A DNA stretch of 64,000 nucleotides from Scortum barcoo (Eukaryota > Chordata > Actinopteri > Centrarchiformes > Terapontidae): the NCBI GenBank assembly GCA_023238725.1, contig CM041540.1:6901501-6965500 (forward strand), given 5' to 3'. This document shows positions 25,889 to 37,504 of this stretch, in pieces. Made by a program: the position numbers and the translations under genes. The notes beneath the pieces were generated by a model. That model saw only the letters and a list, made by a program, of their open reading frames with translations. It did not search any database and was not told the origin of the DNA. The number at the start of each line of letters is the position of its first letter. Position 1 is the first letter of the stretch.

Positions 25889-28725
25889 ATGCCCACTGAG
25901 GTGAAACAGAGGAAGAAGCCGCAGAAACAAAGTGACGAAGTGAGCGAGACTTCATCTGCGAACTGCAAAGGTGAAGCAGGAAAAGCCGCAAAAAGCTCTT
26001 TGGATGTGAGAAGTGTGATGTGTTTACTGTCGCTTGCAGCATGCGGAGCTCTGAGCTGGTGAGTCAACTAAACTCAAGATGTGCATTCATTTTTGCAGAT
26101 GTTTTTGTCTTCTTGTTAAAGTTTCTGTGGGTTTCTCTGGGTTTCAGGGTGGTGCTCCAGCAGAATGAGAGGTTTTCAGACATTGAAGAGAAGTACCATT
26201 TTCTGCAGGGGAAGACTTCGAGTCTGTTCGAGATGGAGGAAGAAGTGCTGAAGGTTTCCAAAAAGGTGCGTTTTGTGAAGGGAAGTTTAAAGGGTCAGTT
26301 CACTCAAATTACAAAAGCAAACAAACATATTTTCTCAAGTTATCCATAAAGGTGTCAAGACATGCAGACCTTTTTATTTTGTGTGCCCAGTTTTTGAGAT
26401 TTTGGTGTTTGGGATGAATGGGTTTGACTTGTGTTCAGACCCAGGGTCCTTAAAATGTCAGAAAATGGTGAAAAATGTGGATCACTGTTTCCAAAGCATC
26501 CTCAAATGTGTAGTTTTGTCCGCAAACCCAAAGATACTCAATTTACTGTCAAAGGAACCAGAAAATATTCATATTTTGAAAGCCGAAATCAAAGAATTTG
26601 GTTTATTTTTCTTACAAAAGGACTCAAAAACCTAATAATCTATTATTATAATAGTTTGCAATTATTTAGTAGTTGACAATGAATCAGTGAAGTGACTAAT
26701 TGTTGCAGCTTTACTAACAGCATTAAAGAAAATAAAAAATAATTGTTAATATCTTTGCCCCTGAGTGGTCACATTACATGTATTTGCCCACCATATATTT
26801 TCCCATTATATATATATATATCTGCCCACAAAATGGGTTTTTCCTGTCCTGAAACTGTACTGAGTATATTGTGTGTGCTATTTCAAGTATTTCATGCACT
26901 CGTTTTACCAAATGAGCACATATAATGAATATAACCAGGGAATGATTTAACTATTGTGTAACAGAAACCCAAAAGTTGTGACACATTTTGAGTGAGGCAC
27001 ATTTACATGTTTTACTAAATCTATGAAGCAGTATTTTGTGCACCACAAATTTTATTCAGCTCAATGCATTTTAATTGTATTGGGATGTGTGGAAAGCAGA
27101 AACCTTAAAGACAGACCCAAAATTCATGAGTAGTTTTACATCATTTGAAGTAATCGATAAAATGTTTTTTCTTTATGTAATTGCGTTGGAATGATGTTAT
27201 AAGTTTGTGTGAACACATAAGAATAAGATATAAGAATTGTTTGTTTTTATTTTTAGCTTTAAAGTTCTCTATCAAAAGATTTAACAAAATCTATCGTGAT
27301 TTGGGTGGAGAGTTTTAATTCAGTTTAGTGGAGAAGGGAACGATTATGGGAGGGTAAAAGATTTCCCAGCCCAGGAACTGTATTTGTGCTGCAATTGATT
27401 TTTTTTATATATTTGTTTTTCTCATAAAATTCTGGCTAATTTTGATTATTCAGCCCCATAGAAATTATTAAAATGGATCGGCCTGTGCAGGGAAGACTAT
27501 TCTTGCAGCTCTTACAATATCGACAACCTCTGAGGATGCAAGCAGAGTTAACTTTTTTGTACAAGACGGAAGGCATTGAAACCACTGCTTTATTATTATA
27601 TATTACACAAATCTCTCTGCATGCTAAGTTTTGTTTGCTTGGTCTTTAAAAACTTTAGAGAAACTACTTTCTAGTAGTACAACTTAGTATCACTTTTCCT
27701 TCTTTTTCATTGTTCTGCTGCCTCTGTGTGTGCATGCTCTTTGCCTCCTACTGTATCTGTTGTATATGAATACTGAGGAGCTCCCACAGAAACGGCCCTC
27801 CTGTTTTGTGTTGCGGCTGCAGCTGGCCGCCTCTGAGGATGACCTACAGGAGGCGCTCTCCACCGTCTCCTTGGCAACACGACTCCAGCAAGACATCGCC
27901 ACCCTCCACACTGCCGTCATGGTGATGCAGGCCGACGAGAACTCCGCCTCCCGTGACCTGCAGACGGTCAACGCCCACTTCCTCAAAGTGACGGAGACGT
28001 GGCAGGAGCGCCTAGCCACCATTTCTTCCGACCTGGCCGCCCTCAAGGCCGAGTCCCGGGAGGCTCACGCCGGAGCCACCGAGCAGGTGAACGAGGCCGA
28101 GCGGAGGGCCCGGAAGCTGGCGGAGAGGTTGGAGGAGCTCGAGGATAGCACAAAGAGGAACGCCCGAGCTATGGAGCGCGCTGAGGAGGACGACGCCAAG
28201 CGAGCACAGGATCAGCTGGACTGGAACACCAAACAGATCCACAACCTGGAGACGCAGATCAGCAGCTTTAACAAGAGGGAGTCTGAGCTCAGCTCTCAGC
28301 TCCAGGAGCACATCCCCCGGGCGCTAGAGTGTGAGAAGTACCTGCCCCAGGTGGAGGAGGCGGTGCGATCCATCCTGAAGCTCAGGGGCGACCTGAGCGG
28401 GGCGGAGAAGCGGCTGGAAGAGGTGACGCTGCAGGTGTTCGGGACCGAGGACAGCATGCTGAAAGGGCTCAACGAGATCCTGGAGATCAGGCAGGAGCTG
28501 GACACGCTGCAGGCTCAAAACAGCATCCTGAAGATGAAGAATGAGCTGTCGGTGGTTAAAGAGGCGGTCCGTGAACTCACCATGGTGCTGAGGGAAAACA
28601 GTGTCGGCAGCCTAAAGGACTCTGACGCTCTGGAGGAAGACGAGGAGGAGGACGAGGAGTGGGAGTGGGGAAAAGATGACCAGGATGACACAACTAAACC
28701 TCCTTATGATGACCTCATGGGATGA
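25889..28725 (+). CDS. ikbip: IKBIP, short-3' form (proximal terminal exon)
   Basis: Exons 25889-26058, 26148-26265 and 27823-28725 join in frame to 396 residues. The N-terminus is a basic cytosolic tail followed by a hydrophobic segment at residues 42-60 (SVMCLLSLAACGALSWVVL), giving a single-pass membrane protein. The rest is an extended coiled coil with the family segments LEELEDSTKRNARAMER and NSILKMKNELSVVKE, then a very acidic C-terminus (EEDEEEDEEWEWGKDD). These match human IKBIP (IKIP), described as an ER-located, pro-apoptotic protein that interacts with IKK2. The chosen ATG directly follows a run of adenines. Exon 2 ends in phase 0, so this exon and the downstream pair at 29475/30152 are interchangeable. 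Confidence 0.92.
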
Positions 28726-30718
28726 TGTCATTGTTTTAAGTCTGTTGGAGGAAAAGGAGCGGCTGTTTGCTGTAAAAGCAGTTGATGTGTTTTAATGTTT
28801 GTTTGTTTAATGACACATGCAGGTTTCTATAGTATTTCTATACAACATAACCACAGTACTCTCAAGCCAGCCATTTGCACTGATATCTATAGTCATATTG
28901 AAATATGTGCACCATTCCTTCAAGATGTATGTACATTAAAACTGAAACAATCAGTTGACCAATCAGTTGGTTGATAGAAAAATAATAGGCAGGTCATTTT
29001 CTATTAAAAATTCTTAATATTCTCTACTTAAAGCTTCTGAACTTTAAGATGAGCTGTTTTCTCTGTCTTATTCAGTAGTAAGCTGAATCTTTTTAGGTTT
29101 TGCACTGTTATTTGGGGGAAAAACAAGAAATTTTCTCAATTCAATTTTTACACCAAATGAAAATAATTTTCTCTGTCAGTGTTTCCTTCGATGTCTTACA
29201 AGAAGAACCTCTGTAGATTTGTAATGAATATTTTTTTATGTATGTCACATGTCATTTCATCACTGGACATATTTAATAAAATCACATTTTTTATTAAAAA
29301 GGTTGTATTTTGTATGCATTTGTTTTGCTTTCCTATTTTATCCTTGTGTGTACTGAGGCACTAGTTTCTCTCTGTTGTTTTTCATAAAGGGAAATAACCT
29401 AAAATGATGTCTTTAAATAAATACAGAAACAGCTGTTGTATCTATCAACCCGTGTGCTGTATGTCCTGTTTCAGTGCGAGAGCATCCAGCCGATGCTGGA
29501 GGGTCTCCAGGGTCAGCGGGGGGGTCTGCAGCCTCATTTGGAGGGTTTTCAGCAGGACGTGGGCCGCCTGAAGGAGTGGGCCTCCGGGCTGAATGAGAAG
29601 CGAGCTCAGCTTAAGACCAGCCTGACTGCACTGAGAGACGCCGTGGGACAGATCGAAGAACGCACCTCAGCCATTGCAAAGGACTTCGCCAATAAGGTCA
29701 GATTTATTTAACTATTTTACTGTTTCTAGTGAGGAGAGAGAGACAAGACTTTTATCCTTTTTCCAGTGCCGGCTGTGATTCCAGAACCAAAATTCAACCG
29801 CACACGCAAAAAAAATAGGGCTGTAATTAATGATTGGCACAAACACACCAGACATGAAAAGAGGCACAAAATGTGTAACTAAATGTGGAAACTTTTCAAT
29901 TTGGCACCTCAGGGTAAATCAGGAATTTAAATGTCCTAGTTTATCTGAACTAAAATACTAAATTGCTGTTCCGAGAGTTATTTATTCATTATTGCCTCAG
30001 GTAGCTGTAAAAAAGATCTCATGAGACTTAAATCAGCACTAATGTATTAAATCCAGGGGAATTTAGCTAAAGTGAAACACTTATTTTTTGGCTGTTTGTC
30101 TTGTGGCCAAATGTTTTTCTCAGCCTCTGTTCTACTGTCTTCCTCCTGTAGGTGGCATCAGTGAGGACCGATGTTCGCAGGATGGACGGCCTGCAGTCTG
30201 AGCTGCAGTCTCTGCTGACTCAGGTGGGGGAGCTGGAGGACAAGACCACTCAGGTGGAGCACAACATGGTCAAACGCATCGGGGACGTGCTGGCCAGCAG
30301 CATCGACCGCGTCTCAAATCTCCGCGCTGCGTCCGAACGCAACTCTCAGGCCGTGGAGCAGCTCCGCAGACGCATCCCTGAACTCGCCGCCACTGACAAC
30401 GAGATCTCTGAGCGCTTGAGGGAGCTGGAGAGCGGCAGAGCTCGTCTGATAAGAACAGTGACCTTCGCCAGTGACCTTAAACCAAAAGTCGCTACTATCA
30501 GGAGGGACTTTGGTGCGTTTGAGCCTCAGCTGTCAGACCTGACCCTGCGAATAGGAAGGCTGGCAGAGGATCTTATGAAGAGAGAAGAGGAGATCGCTGA
30601 GCTTAGACAGACTTTAGCCAACCTCACTGCAGTAGAGGGAGATTTAAGTGTCACGACTAAACAGGTTGGTGAAATAGCTGATATATCTGATATCGGAGAG
30701 ATGCACAGGCCAACGTGA
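25889..30718 (+). CDS. ikbip: IKBIP, alternative long form (distal exons)
   Basis: Exons 25889-26058, 26148-26265, 29475-29696 and 30152-30718 join in frame to 358 residues. The two distal exons have clean splice sites (TTTCAG|TGCGAG, AATAAG|GTCAGA, CTGTAG|GTGGCA), keep a single open frame and encode coiled coil with high Leu, Glu, Arg and Gln content. They share exons 1-2, hence the membrane anchor, with the other form but replace everything after residue 96. Human IKBIP likewise has isoforms with different C-terminal halves. The gene would then use two polyadenylation regions, near 29275 for the proximal end and 30787 for the distal. Alternative view: the distal exons belong to a separate gene, but no separate start or anchor is visible. 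Confidence 0.8.
26266..27822 (+). other. ikbip: IKBIP intron 2
   Basis: A 1.56-kb intron between the shared exons and the proximal terminal exon. Apart from the repeat copy at 26440-26715 and a short (TA)n at about 26809-26822, I see no structured element. Confidence 0.6.
26440..26715 (+). repeat. Best plus-strand copy of dispersed teleost repeat
   Basis: In IKBIP intron 2. Blocks in order: AAAATGTCAGAAAATGGTG, GTTTCCAAAGCATCCTCAAATG, TTTTGTCCGCAAACCCAAAG, CCAGAAAATATTCATATTTTG, then TATAATAGTTTGCAATTATTTAGTAGTTGAC and TAATTGTTGCAGC. The GTTGCAGC end is the inverse of the GCAGC-type start of the minus-strand copies. Confidence 0.7.
28930..29170 (-). repeat. Eroded copy of the dispersed teleost repeat
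   Basis: In the interval after the proximal IKBIP stop. Partial matches only (CAATCAGTTGACCAATCAG, AAGCTTCTGAACTTTAAGATGAGCTG, AATAATTTTCTCTGTCAG). This is the weakest of the family assignments. Confidence 0.35.
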
Positions 30719-32597
30719 GAAACACTCTTCAGCTCCAATTTTTTGCTCTGAGATTATGTCTGGTCAACTGTCATACTACTGCTTGAAATAAACCTTTTTA
30801 TTACAAAGTAAATAAAGATGAATGTTTGTCCACCAAACTTTGGTCTGAACAGGGTGGAAACTCAAAGCTGGAAACCTGAAGTGTGAATATGAACAATATG
30901 GCAGCTAGTCTGGCTGGTCTGGCTGCATTTCTAAAAGTTGCAACATGTTTTTGAAGTTTGCGAGCTCATGACATGCAAGAAAGCAAATAAGATGTCAGAC
31001 TATTCCAATAAGGGGTCAACACTGCAGAACACTTGTTTTAGAAAGTTTGTGATGATGATGAAGTCCACAAGTCGATCCCATTGATCTCATAATAAAGTTC
31101 TTTACAAACAAGTGTTGCTGGAGTTTTGACCCCTTAAAACTACTTCTGGAGGTGAAGTCCCTGCACAGAATAATAGCTTTCAGCAGCCTTTACAAATCTA
31201 TAAATTGTGACATATCAACGATGAACATCCTGCAGCCAGCTCGACTGGTGTAGTTTCAGATAAATGCTGAAACATCTTCAAGGAATTCCAGTTCACTACA
31301 AACCCCACGATTTTTTAGCACCTCAAGCGTCTCAAGCTCCAGTTTTCTCTTTCTCAACTCTTCAGCTATAATAGTTTGGACACATTTAAAGCAAAACAAA
31401 AGCTCCTCACCTTTCCCAATGAGGTGTTTCAAGACTTGAAATTCCAGCTACCTAAACTATGCAGTAAGACACGTTCTCTGCGTCTGCTGGGCCCTACACG
31501 TTCCTTAAAGGGGATCATTAGGGTCCAGATGCCTCCCAGCAAAATACATCAGATAGCTTTTGAAGCATGGCTGCATAACTGCAAGGTGTTCTGCAGAACA
31601 CCTGGAAGTTAAAACTGAACGTCTAAAGAGGGAAATAACATGTTGCCTGTCACTGCAGTTTGCAGATGAAAGAGCTGAGCATGTGTTACTCAGTCTTTAG
31701 GAGGTGCTTGAGCCCACAGTGTTTTGCATGAATAATATGGATTGTCAGGTTATATATAATGTATCTTGGATTATTTTATCTTTTATTTCATTTTATTTTA
31801 TTTTATTTTATTTCATGTCTTACATTTCTTACTTGACTATTTTCCACTGTGTGTCTTCGCTGCTGTTGCGCTGTAAATTTCCCCGCTGTGGGACTAATAA
31901 AGGAAATCTGAATCTGAATCTGATCTGAATGTACTACTGCATAATGAATTAACTTATTTCGTATATGCAAAACCTTTACAAAAATATGTTTTATTTATGC
32001 AGTTCAGATGGATTTCCTATGTGGTTTTTAACATGATTGTAGCAGCCCTTGGACACACCACGTATACATTTTCATCCCCACCCATACAATCAGTGCATCA
32101 CTAATGATGTCACGGTAAAGGCAGCTAAAGCAAAGCAATAAATCATAAGTTCACACCAATAAATAATTCTTCACAGCATTGGGTCAACAAGAGAGTTTAT
32201 TCTTGTAAAAAATGTAGTGAGTAAACAAAAGAGCGCTCAAAAGAGCTTATTATTGCATTTGGTTTGTTTGTTTTTTTAAAAAAAAAAACAACAGCATTGG
32301 CACGTAAAAATTGAATGTCTAACAAAACAAAACATTAGGAAAAAACAAACTACAGTGCAGAATGAGTCTGGATTTGAATTCACAGATCAGCAGTCCGGCT
32401 CTGCCCCATCTCTCCTGACCTAACCTGGTTTTCCTCACAAAAGCTACATTTCTACTAAAATGTGCAACATCGTGACATCGACCAAGTTTGAGAAATCATT
32501 CTTCATGACAACAGGAAAAGTGGGTTATGGTCGCCCTTTGGGAATCATTATTGTCCATGTTTTGGTGTCCTGATGTCACATTGTGAACTAAAAATCC
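30719..32597. other. Convergent 3' flanks of IKBIP and CKAP4
   Basis: The stop codons of IKBIP (plus) and CKAP4 (minus) face each other across 1.9 kb. AATAAA at 30787-30792 serves the plus gene. TTTATT at 32196-32201 is a candidate minus-strand signal for CKAP4. A plus-oriented retroelement tail sits at 31843-31925, preceded by an (ATTTT)n tract near 31772-31815. A 78-codon open frame at 31376-31612 has no recognisable homology. Confidence 0.6.
31843..31925 (+). repeat. 3' tail of an L2-like LINE or non-autonomous partner
   Basis: The sequence GTAAATTTCCCCGCTGTGGG, ACTAATAAAGG and then a TCTGAATC-type repeat is the standard end of many fish non-LTR elements: a conserved stem region, AATAAA, then a microsatellite tail. 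Only the 3' end is present. Confidence 0.65.
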
Positions 32598-35500
32598 CTA
32601 CTTTTCCTTCTTGACTGTGTATAAGCCCTCCAGTGTCTTTGTGGTCTCCTGCAGAGATTTCTGAAGAGCAGAAATGGCCTGATCGTGGCCTTCTAGCTTC
32701 ATTGCTTTGGCTTCCAAGTCATCTACCATGACTCTTAAACTCTGCAGCTGCTCTGGATTCACACTGTTCTTTTCCTCCAGAGCGGCGAGCCTCTTCTCCA
32801 AGTCCTTCACCTCCTCACTCAGCTCGGAGTCTGTCAAAGTGAGCTTGGTCGTGGCGTCACCCAGAACGGCGATGTTGGACTCAAGCTCCCCAAAACTGCT
32901 TTTCAGGACCTCCATCTCCTGCTTCAAACCAGTTTTGACTGTCTCCACAGCCTGCCCCTGTGCAGCCAGAGAGCTTTCATGGGTGTCATATTTGGTGAGC
33001 AGTGATTCCACTTTGGTGGCGATATCTGACACTGACGCCGACAGTGAATCTGCGTTCTCCTCTGAACTTTTAACTCTGGCTTCCAGGTCGTCTGATCTTC
33101 TTCTGACCTGAGCAGCTTCTGTTTCCGCCTGCTTCTCCACATTATGCACAGCATCAGTGGCCTGCTGCACGCCGCTCTCCAGTGTCTCGCTTTTGTCCTT
33201 GAGAGCCTGGACGCTGGCCTCTGTTGTGGACAGCGACTGCTTCAGACTCCCAACAGTCTCTTGCACGACTGACCTCATTGTTTCAACTTCCTGAGAAAGC
33301 GAGGCTACTTCACTGTTACGAGTCTGGAGCTCTTCCCTCACAGCACCTATCTGCTCACTGAGTGATTTGGTCGTAACGTCAGCGGCCTGTTTGGCTGTTC
33401 TAATTTCAGCCACGGCATCAACGATGGCAGAGAGCTCCTGTTTGACCTGCACCGGGTCCTCCATGTCCCCCAGGCGGGCCTTGAGATCAGCAAGCTGGCT
33501 CTGCGCCTCGCCCTGAGCCTCGGTGAACTCCGCCACGCTGGCTGTGATGGACTGACTCACCTCAGCCAGACGCTCCTCGACAGTCTTCTCCAGAGAGGAG
33601 AAGTCCCTCTCTCTGGACTCCTTCACCTCGTTGATGCCCTCTGTAAGGTCCCTGAGTAGATCGTTTTGGAGCTTCTGAAGGGCATCCTCTACCCTCCTCG
33701 TCTCCACCTCGCCCCTCTTCATCCGGCTGATGGCCCCCTCCAGCTCCACCCGTGTGATGCCCAGTGATGACTCCAGCCCGTCCACAACACTCCTCAGAGA
33801 CTCCACCTGTACAACAAGATGATAAAACATGCAGCATCAGCAACATTTGAGCACTTGTGCATTTTAGTGCACTCCAATTTAATAACTCCTGTAATAATAA
33901 TAATAACTTTGCATCACCAAAACTTTTCAAAAGCTGGGAAACATAGCTTTGTGAGTTTTCAGATGATCCAGCAGGTTTAAAAACATTTCATTTAGAATTG
34001 TCTCCAACCAAAGAAAGTCTTATTTCTTCAGTATATCTGCAAAAAAATCCCACATATCTCAAAATGTGGTCATTTTTAATCAAATAGCTCCACTGACTTG
34101 TGATTTTGTTTAACAGTTATTTTAGTTGGCTTAATTAACTTAGACTGAGGTATTTACTGCTGAAGACCATGGGATATGGTTGAAAGCTCAGGTGCTTTTA
34201 ATCTGATATTGAGTCAACATTATTGTGAAAACTACTACAACTTCTGTTTTGAAAATCAAGAATGAACTTTTATAGTCTAGCCATTTTGGTGCAAGGCAAG
34301 ATTATGGTTTGGCGCCCCCCGCCCCCCACCCCTCTGTGTGCACACACCCAGCAGTGCCCCCTCCAGCAGGTGGCGCCCTAGGCGACCACCTATATAGCCT
34401 ATGCCAAGAGCCGGCTCTGTTCATAGTCATCTCAATTCAGTAATATACATTGTACATTTAATACATTTTGTTGCATATCCAGTATATGTAATATTTGAAA
34501 GTTTATGTACAAATTAGAAATTCTTTCTTTCTTTTTCTGTATTTAAAAAGAGAGTTAAAGAAAAAAAACTTTGCTTGCACAGACCCATACTGATCAAAAC
34601 TCATCTGCCTAAAAAGTTAAAATGTAGTAATGCTTCAATTTCTCCCTCAGGCAAGGAAAAGGTGGTGCAAGAAACAGATAAAAATGTTATTTTTTTGTGG
34701 CTGTGCTGTGTGAACACTTTGGTTAACAACCATCGTCTTGCTGTTAAAAAGTACTATTTTAGAGGTACCCAAAGTACAACAAACACCACAAGCATCTATA
34801 CATTTGCATGAGTAGAGGTGAGTCATCACACAAGTGGAGTCTTTGGCAGTACATGGTCGTATTACATCAATACAACAATATGTAGTCCAGGTGGCTGAAC
34901 ACGGTGTACTTTACCTTTAGATCCATACAGGAATGAATGAAACAGATGCTTTAGTTTGCATTTATTAACACTGAACAAGGAATTATTTACAAATGGTGAA
35001 TATTTAAGCATTTTTATTCTATAATGTATGTGTTTCACAAAAGGAAGGGAGGGTGCCCCTCTTCCTGAGACAGTGTGAGCTCATCCTTATCTGTGCAGCT
35101 CAATCTGATGTTCTCAGGCAAGTACACATAAAATAATAGAAAATAAAACAGAAATTATTCATGTTCACCATTTTTATTTGAACTTCTTGGACGTTGCTCC
35201 ATGACAAAGTATAAGGAGGTCACCAAATCCCCCCCACCCCACATACGGAGCAGAAACTACATGGACAGTTACATAAGTCCTCTCCAACAAAAGCAACAGT
35301 GTGCATTGCATGGATGTAGTTTGCATCTCACTGGGAGTTGTGAAAAAGTTTGTGAAGCCCTTCCGATGCCATTCACGCCCCACTGATCCCCATCACTGTC
35401 TCTCCCTACCTGTTGAAGGACGCTCTCCATTTTGACGCCCAGCTCTGCGCCCCGCCGTGCGCTCTCCTCATGCCTGGCGCTCGTCTGGCGGATCTCCTCC

Positions 35501-35727
35501 ACGACCTGCTGCAAATGGAAAGCGCCGAAACCCGCGGCTCCCAGTAAGGCGATGTAAAACACCGCTGTGGCGACAACCCCGAGGCACCCCCCGGACCGTG
35601 GCCCCTGAGGTGCGGGCCCGCTCAGCCCGTTCCCGGCGCTCTTCTGGCTCCTCTTGGGCGCATCGTCCGGGCTGGATGCGGCGCTCTTCTCGCTCTGGTT
35701 GCTCCTCTGTCGGTTTTTCGCCGTCAT
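32598..35727 (-). CDS. ckap4: CKAP4 (CLIMP-63/p63), ER-sheet coiled-coil protein
   Basis: Two exons on the minus strand, 35727-35410 and 33806-32598, join in phase 0 to 508 residues (human 602). Residues 1-47 are a basic, Ser/Lys-rich cytosolic tail. Cys48 sits immediately before the membrane segment (about 49-72, VVATAVFYIALLGAAGFGAF), where the human protein is palmitoylated. The luminal part is almost entirely heptad coiled coil. The stretch LQKLQNDLLRDLTEGINEV, then RERDFSSLEKTVEERLAE, is strongly conserved with mammals and identifies the gene. The protein spaces ER sheets, links ER to microtubules through its tail and can act as a surface receptor. The shorter length is mostly a shorter N-terminal tail and fewer heptads. 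The start ATG is the first in frame after GC-rich leader sequence. Confidence 0.93.
33807..35409 (-). other. ckap4: CKAP4 intron
   Basis: The single 1.6-kb intron. Minus-strand donor CAG|GTAGGG at 35409 and acceptor TTGTACAG ending at 33807. It contains a short transposon-like fragment at 34270-34425 and otherwise AT-rich sequence with no coding potential. Confidence 0.75.
34270..34425. repeat. Probable hAT-type DNA transposon fragment
   Basis: It includes TTTGGCGCCC, GGTGGCGCCCTAGGCGACC and ends CTATGCCAAGAGCCGGCTCTG. The last part, read in reverse, gives the CAGAGCCGGC-type terminus common in hAT-like elements of fish genomes. The C-rich core is far from local base composition. No transposase is present. 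Classification rests on recognised end sequence only. Confidence 0.4.
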
Positions 35728-36888
35728 CGTCGGTGGGAGCTCGCTGGGATGTGAAGGGGATGAGTGTGTTTTCTTTCTTTTTTTTTTTTGCAGTCGTGGA
35801 TGGAGTCTCCAGTCCAGGCCCCCCTTGCCGGGCCAGCAGCGTATCAGGGAGCGCGTCGTGTCTTTCCACGGGGCTCTTCGCGTTGAGGTATGCGGATGGG
35901 GGCCGTCCCATGTTCAGCTCCAGGCTCCCCTTGGGTCCAGCCTAATGAGTTTAAACATCAGGAAACAATGAATGATCTCTGCTTCACTCACACTTTGGTG
36001 CTCATGCTGCAATTTCCCATCAGGAACTTAATGCACCGTGTTATTTTTATCACACACACACACACACACAAAAACAAGAGAGAAGTTTATGGAGGAACAT
36101 CTTTCTGATGCAACAGCAACGATAGTTATATGTAAAAAAAAAAGTGGTTTAGGAAATTTGAACGAGTTTTTAAAGTGTGCCACAAGGTCCTCATGAAAAG
36201 ACGCACCAACTTGGGACAAAACGTTGAACATCATTGTCTAAAGTCTGTGAATCTATGAGTCATTAATATGATCTTCTGTTACGGCTCTGTTGTTACTGTT
36301 ACACAAGTTCAGTTCAGAAACACTGATGCAAACTCTCTGCAAGCGCTTCAGACTGGAGCAGGGCAGGGGCAGCTGCTTCCTCCTAGTTTGCTCCTCCTTT
36401 CATACGTGGCAGCTGAGGTCTGCAGGCTGCTGTTAAATCTCACTGTTACATCTCTTCACAGAAAGACCCGTCAGCTGAAGTCACAGCCTCCACCTCCAGA
36501 AACAAAGAAGTTCAGTGTTTCCTTCTTCAGAAATGTGAATCATTCCTTTAAATAGTGTTTAAAGTTAAGAACAGTGTTCTTTTTATAGTCATTTTCTTTG
36601 GGTATATGCTCATTTATAACAGCTTTATCATTATATCAGCAATTGTGCTGTAATTATATTTCACATTATTTCTGAAGGACTTCTCACTTCTGATGTCCTC
36701 ATGCAGATTTTCTCTCTAACATTAATTCAAGTTATTTTTTCAGATTATGGTGCTTGTTCGTATTCTTGTGTCAACTTAAAACACAATGAGCACTTGATGA
36801 GCAAAAAACACCACATGCGACATGGTTAGCAAGCAGTAGTTTTTCACCTGGGCACTCAAACCTTTGACCTTTGTATCCCCAGATTTCA

Positions 36889-37504
36889 AGATTTTTCAAT
36901 ATTTCAAGAATTTATTGTCATGTGCACAACAATTTACATCAAGCAATCATTGGCAATTCAAATTTTTAAATCTCAGGCTCCCTAAAAACACTGCTCAAAA
37001 ATATTTACAAGAATCCATTCAAGCAAAAAAAAAAAATAGATGAAAAAATAATAATAAATAATAATAATAGAGTAATACAATGAAATATAGACCAAAAAAT
37101 GTAAATTATAGAGCTAAAATATAAATTATACAACTAAATGAAATGTATAACTAAACAGAGATATACTATAGAATATACAATTCAAGGATTCAAGGATTCA
37201 AGGATTTTTTATTGTACATGTTACATCAAGCAATCATTGGCAATTCAATTTTTAAATCTCAGGCTCCCTAAAAACACTGCTCAAAAATATTTACAAGAAT
37301 CCATTCAAGCAAAAAAAAAAAATAGATGAAAAAATAATAATAAATAATAATAATAGAGTAATACAATGAAATATAGACCAAAAAATGTAAATTATAGAGC
37401 TAAAATATAAATTATACAACTAAATGAAAATTGTATAACTAAACAGAGATATACTATAGAATATACAATTCAAGGATTCAAGGATTCAAGGATTTTTTTA
37501 TTGT
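36889..37504 (-). repeat. Two tandem copies (about 287 bp period) ending in CAAGGATT tails
   Basis: Copy 1 (about 36934-37215) and copy 2 (about 37221-37504) are nearly identical, including an internal A12 run and the stretch AATAATAATAAATAATAATA. Each ends on the plus strand in three CAAGGATT units and a T run followed by ATTGT. Read on the minus strand this is ACAATAAAAAA plus (TCCTTGAA)n, the 3' end structure of the LINE that follows. A diverged third tail (TTTCAAGAATTTATTGTCATG) flanks copy 1 on the left. Confidence 0.8.

Noticed and set aside
27690..28046. 118-codon minus-strand frame
   Set aside because: Antisense shadow of the GC-rich IKBIP coiled-coil exon.
31376..31612. 78-codon plus-strand frame between IKBIP and CKAP4
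   Set aside because: No recognisable domain, no splice or start context; lies in probable 3' UTR. Kept only as a note.
32707..33111. 134-codon plus-strand Ser-rich frame
   Set aside because: Antisense shadow of CKAP4 exon 2.
35457..35945. 162-codon plus-strand Arg/Ser-rich frame
   Set aside because: Antisense shadow of the GC-rich first exon of CKAP4.
36934..37504. Direct repeats considered as a CRISPR-like or satellite array
   Set aside because: Only two long units with retroelement tails, no spacer-repeat pattern, and a vertebrate genome.
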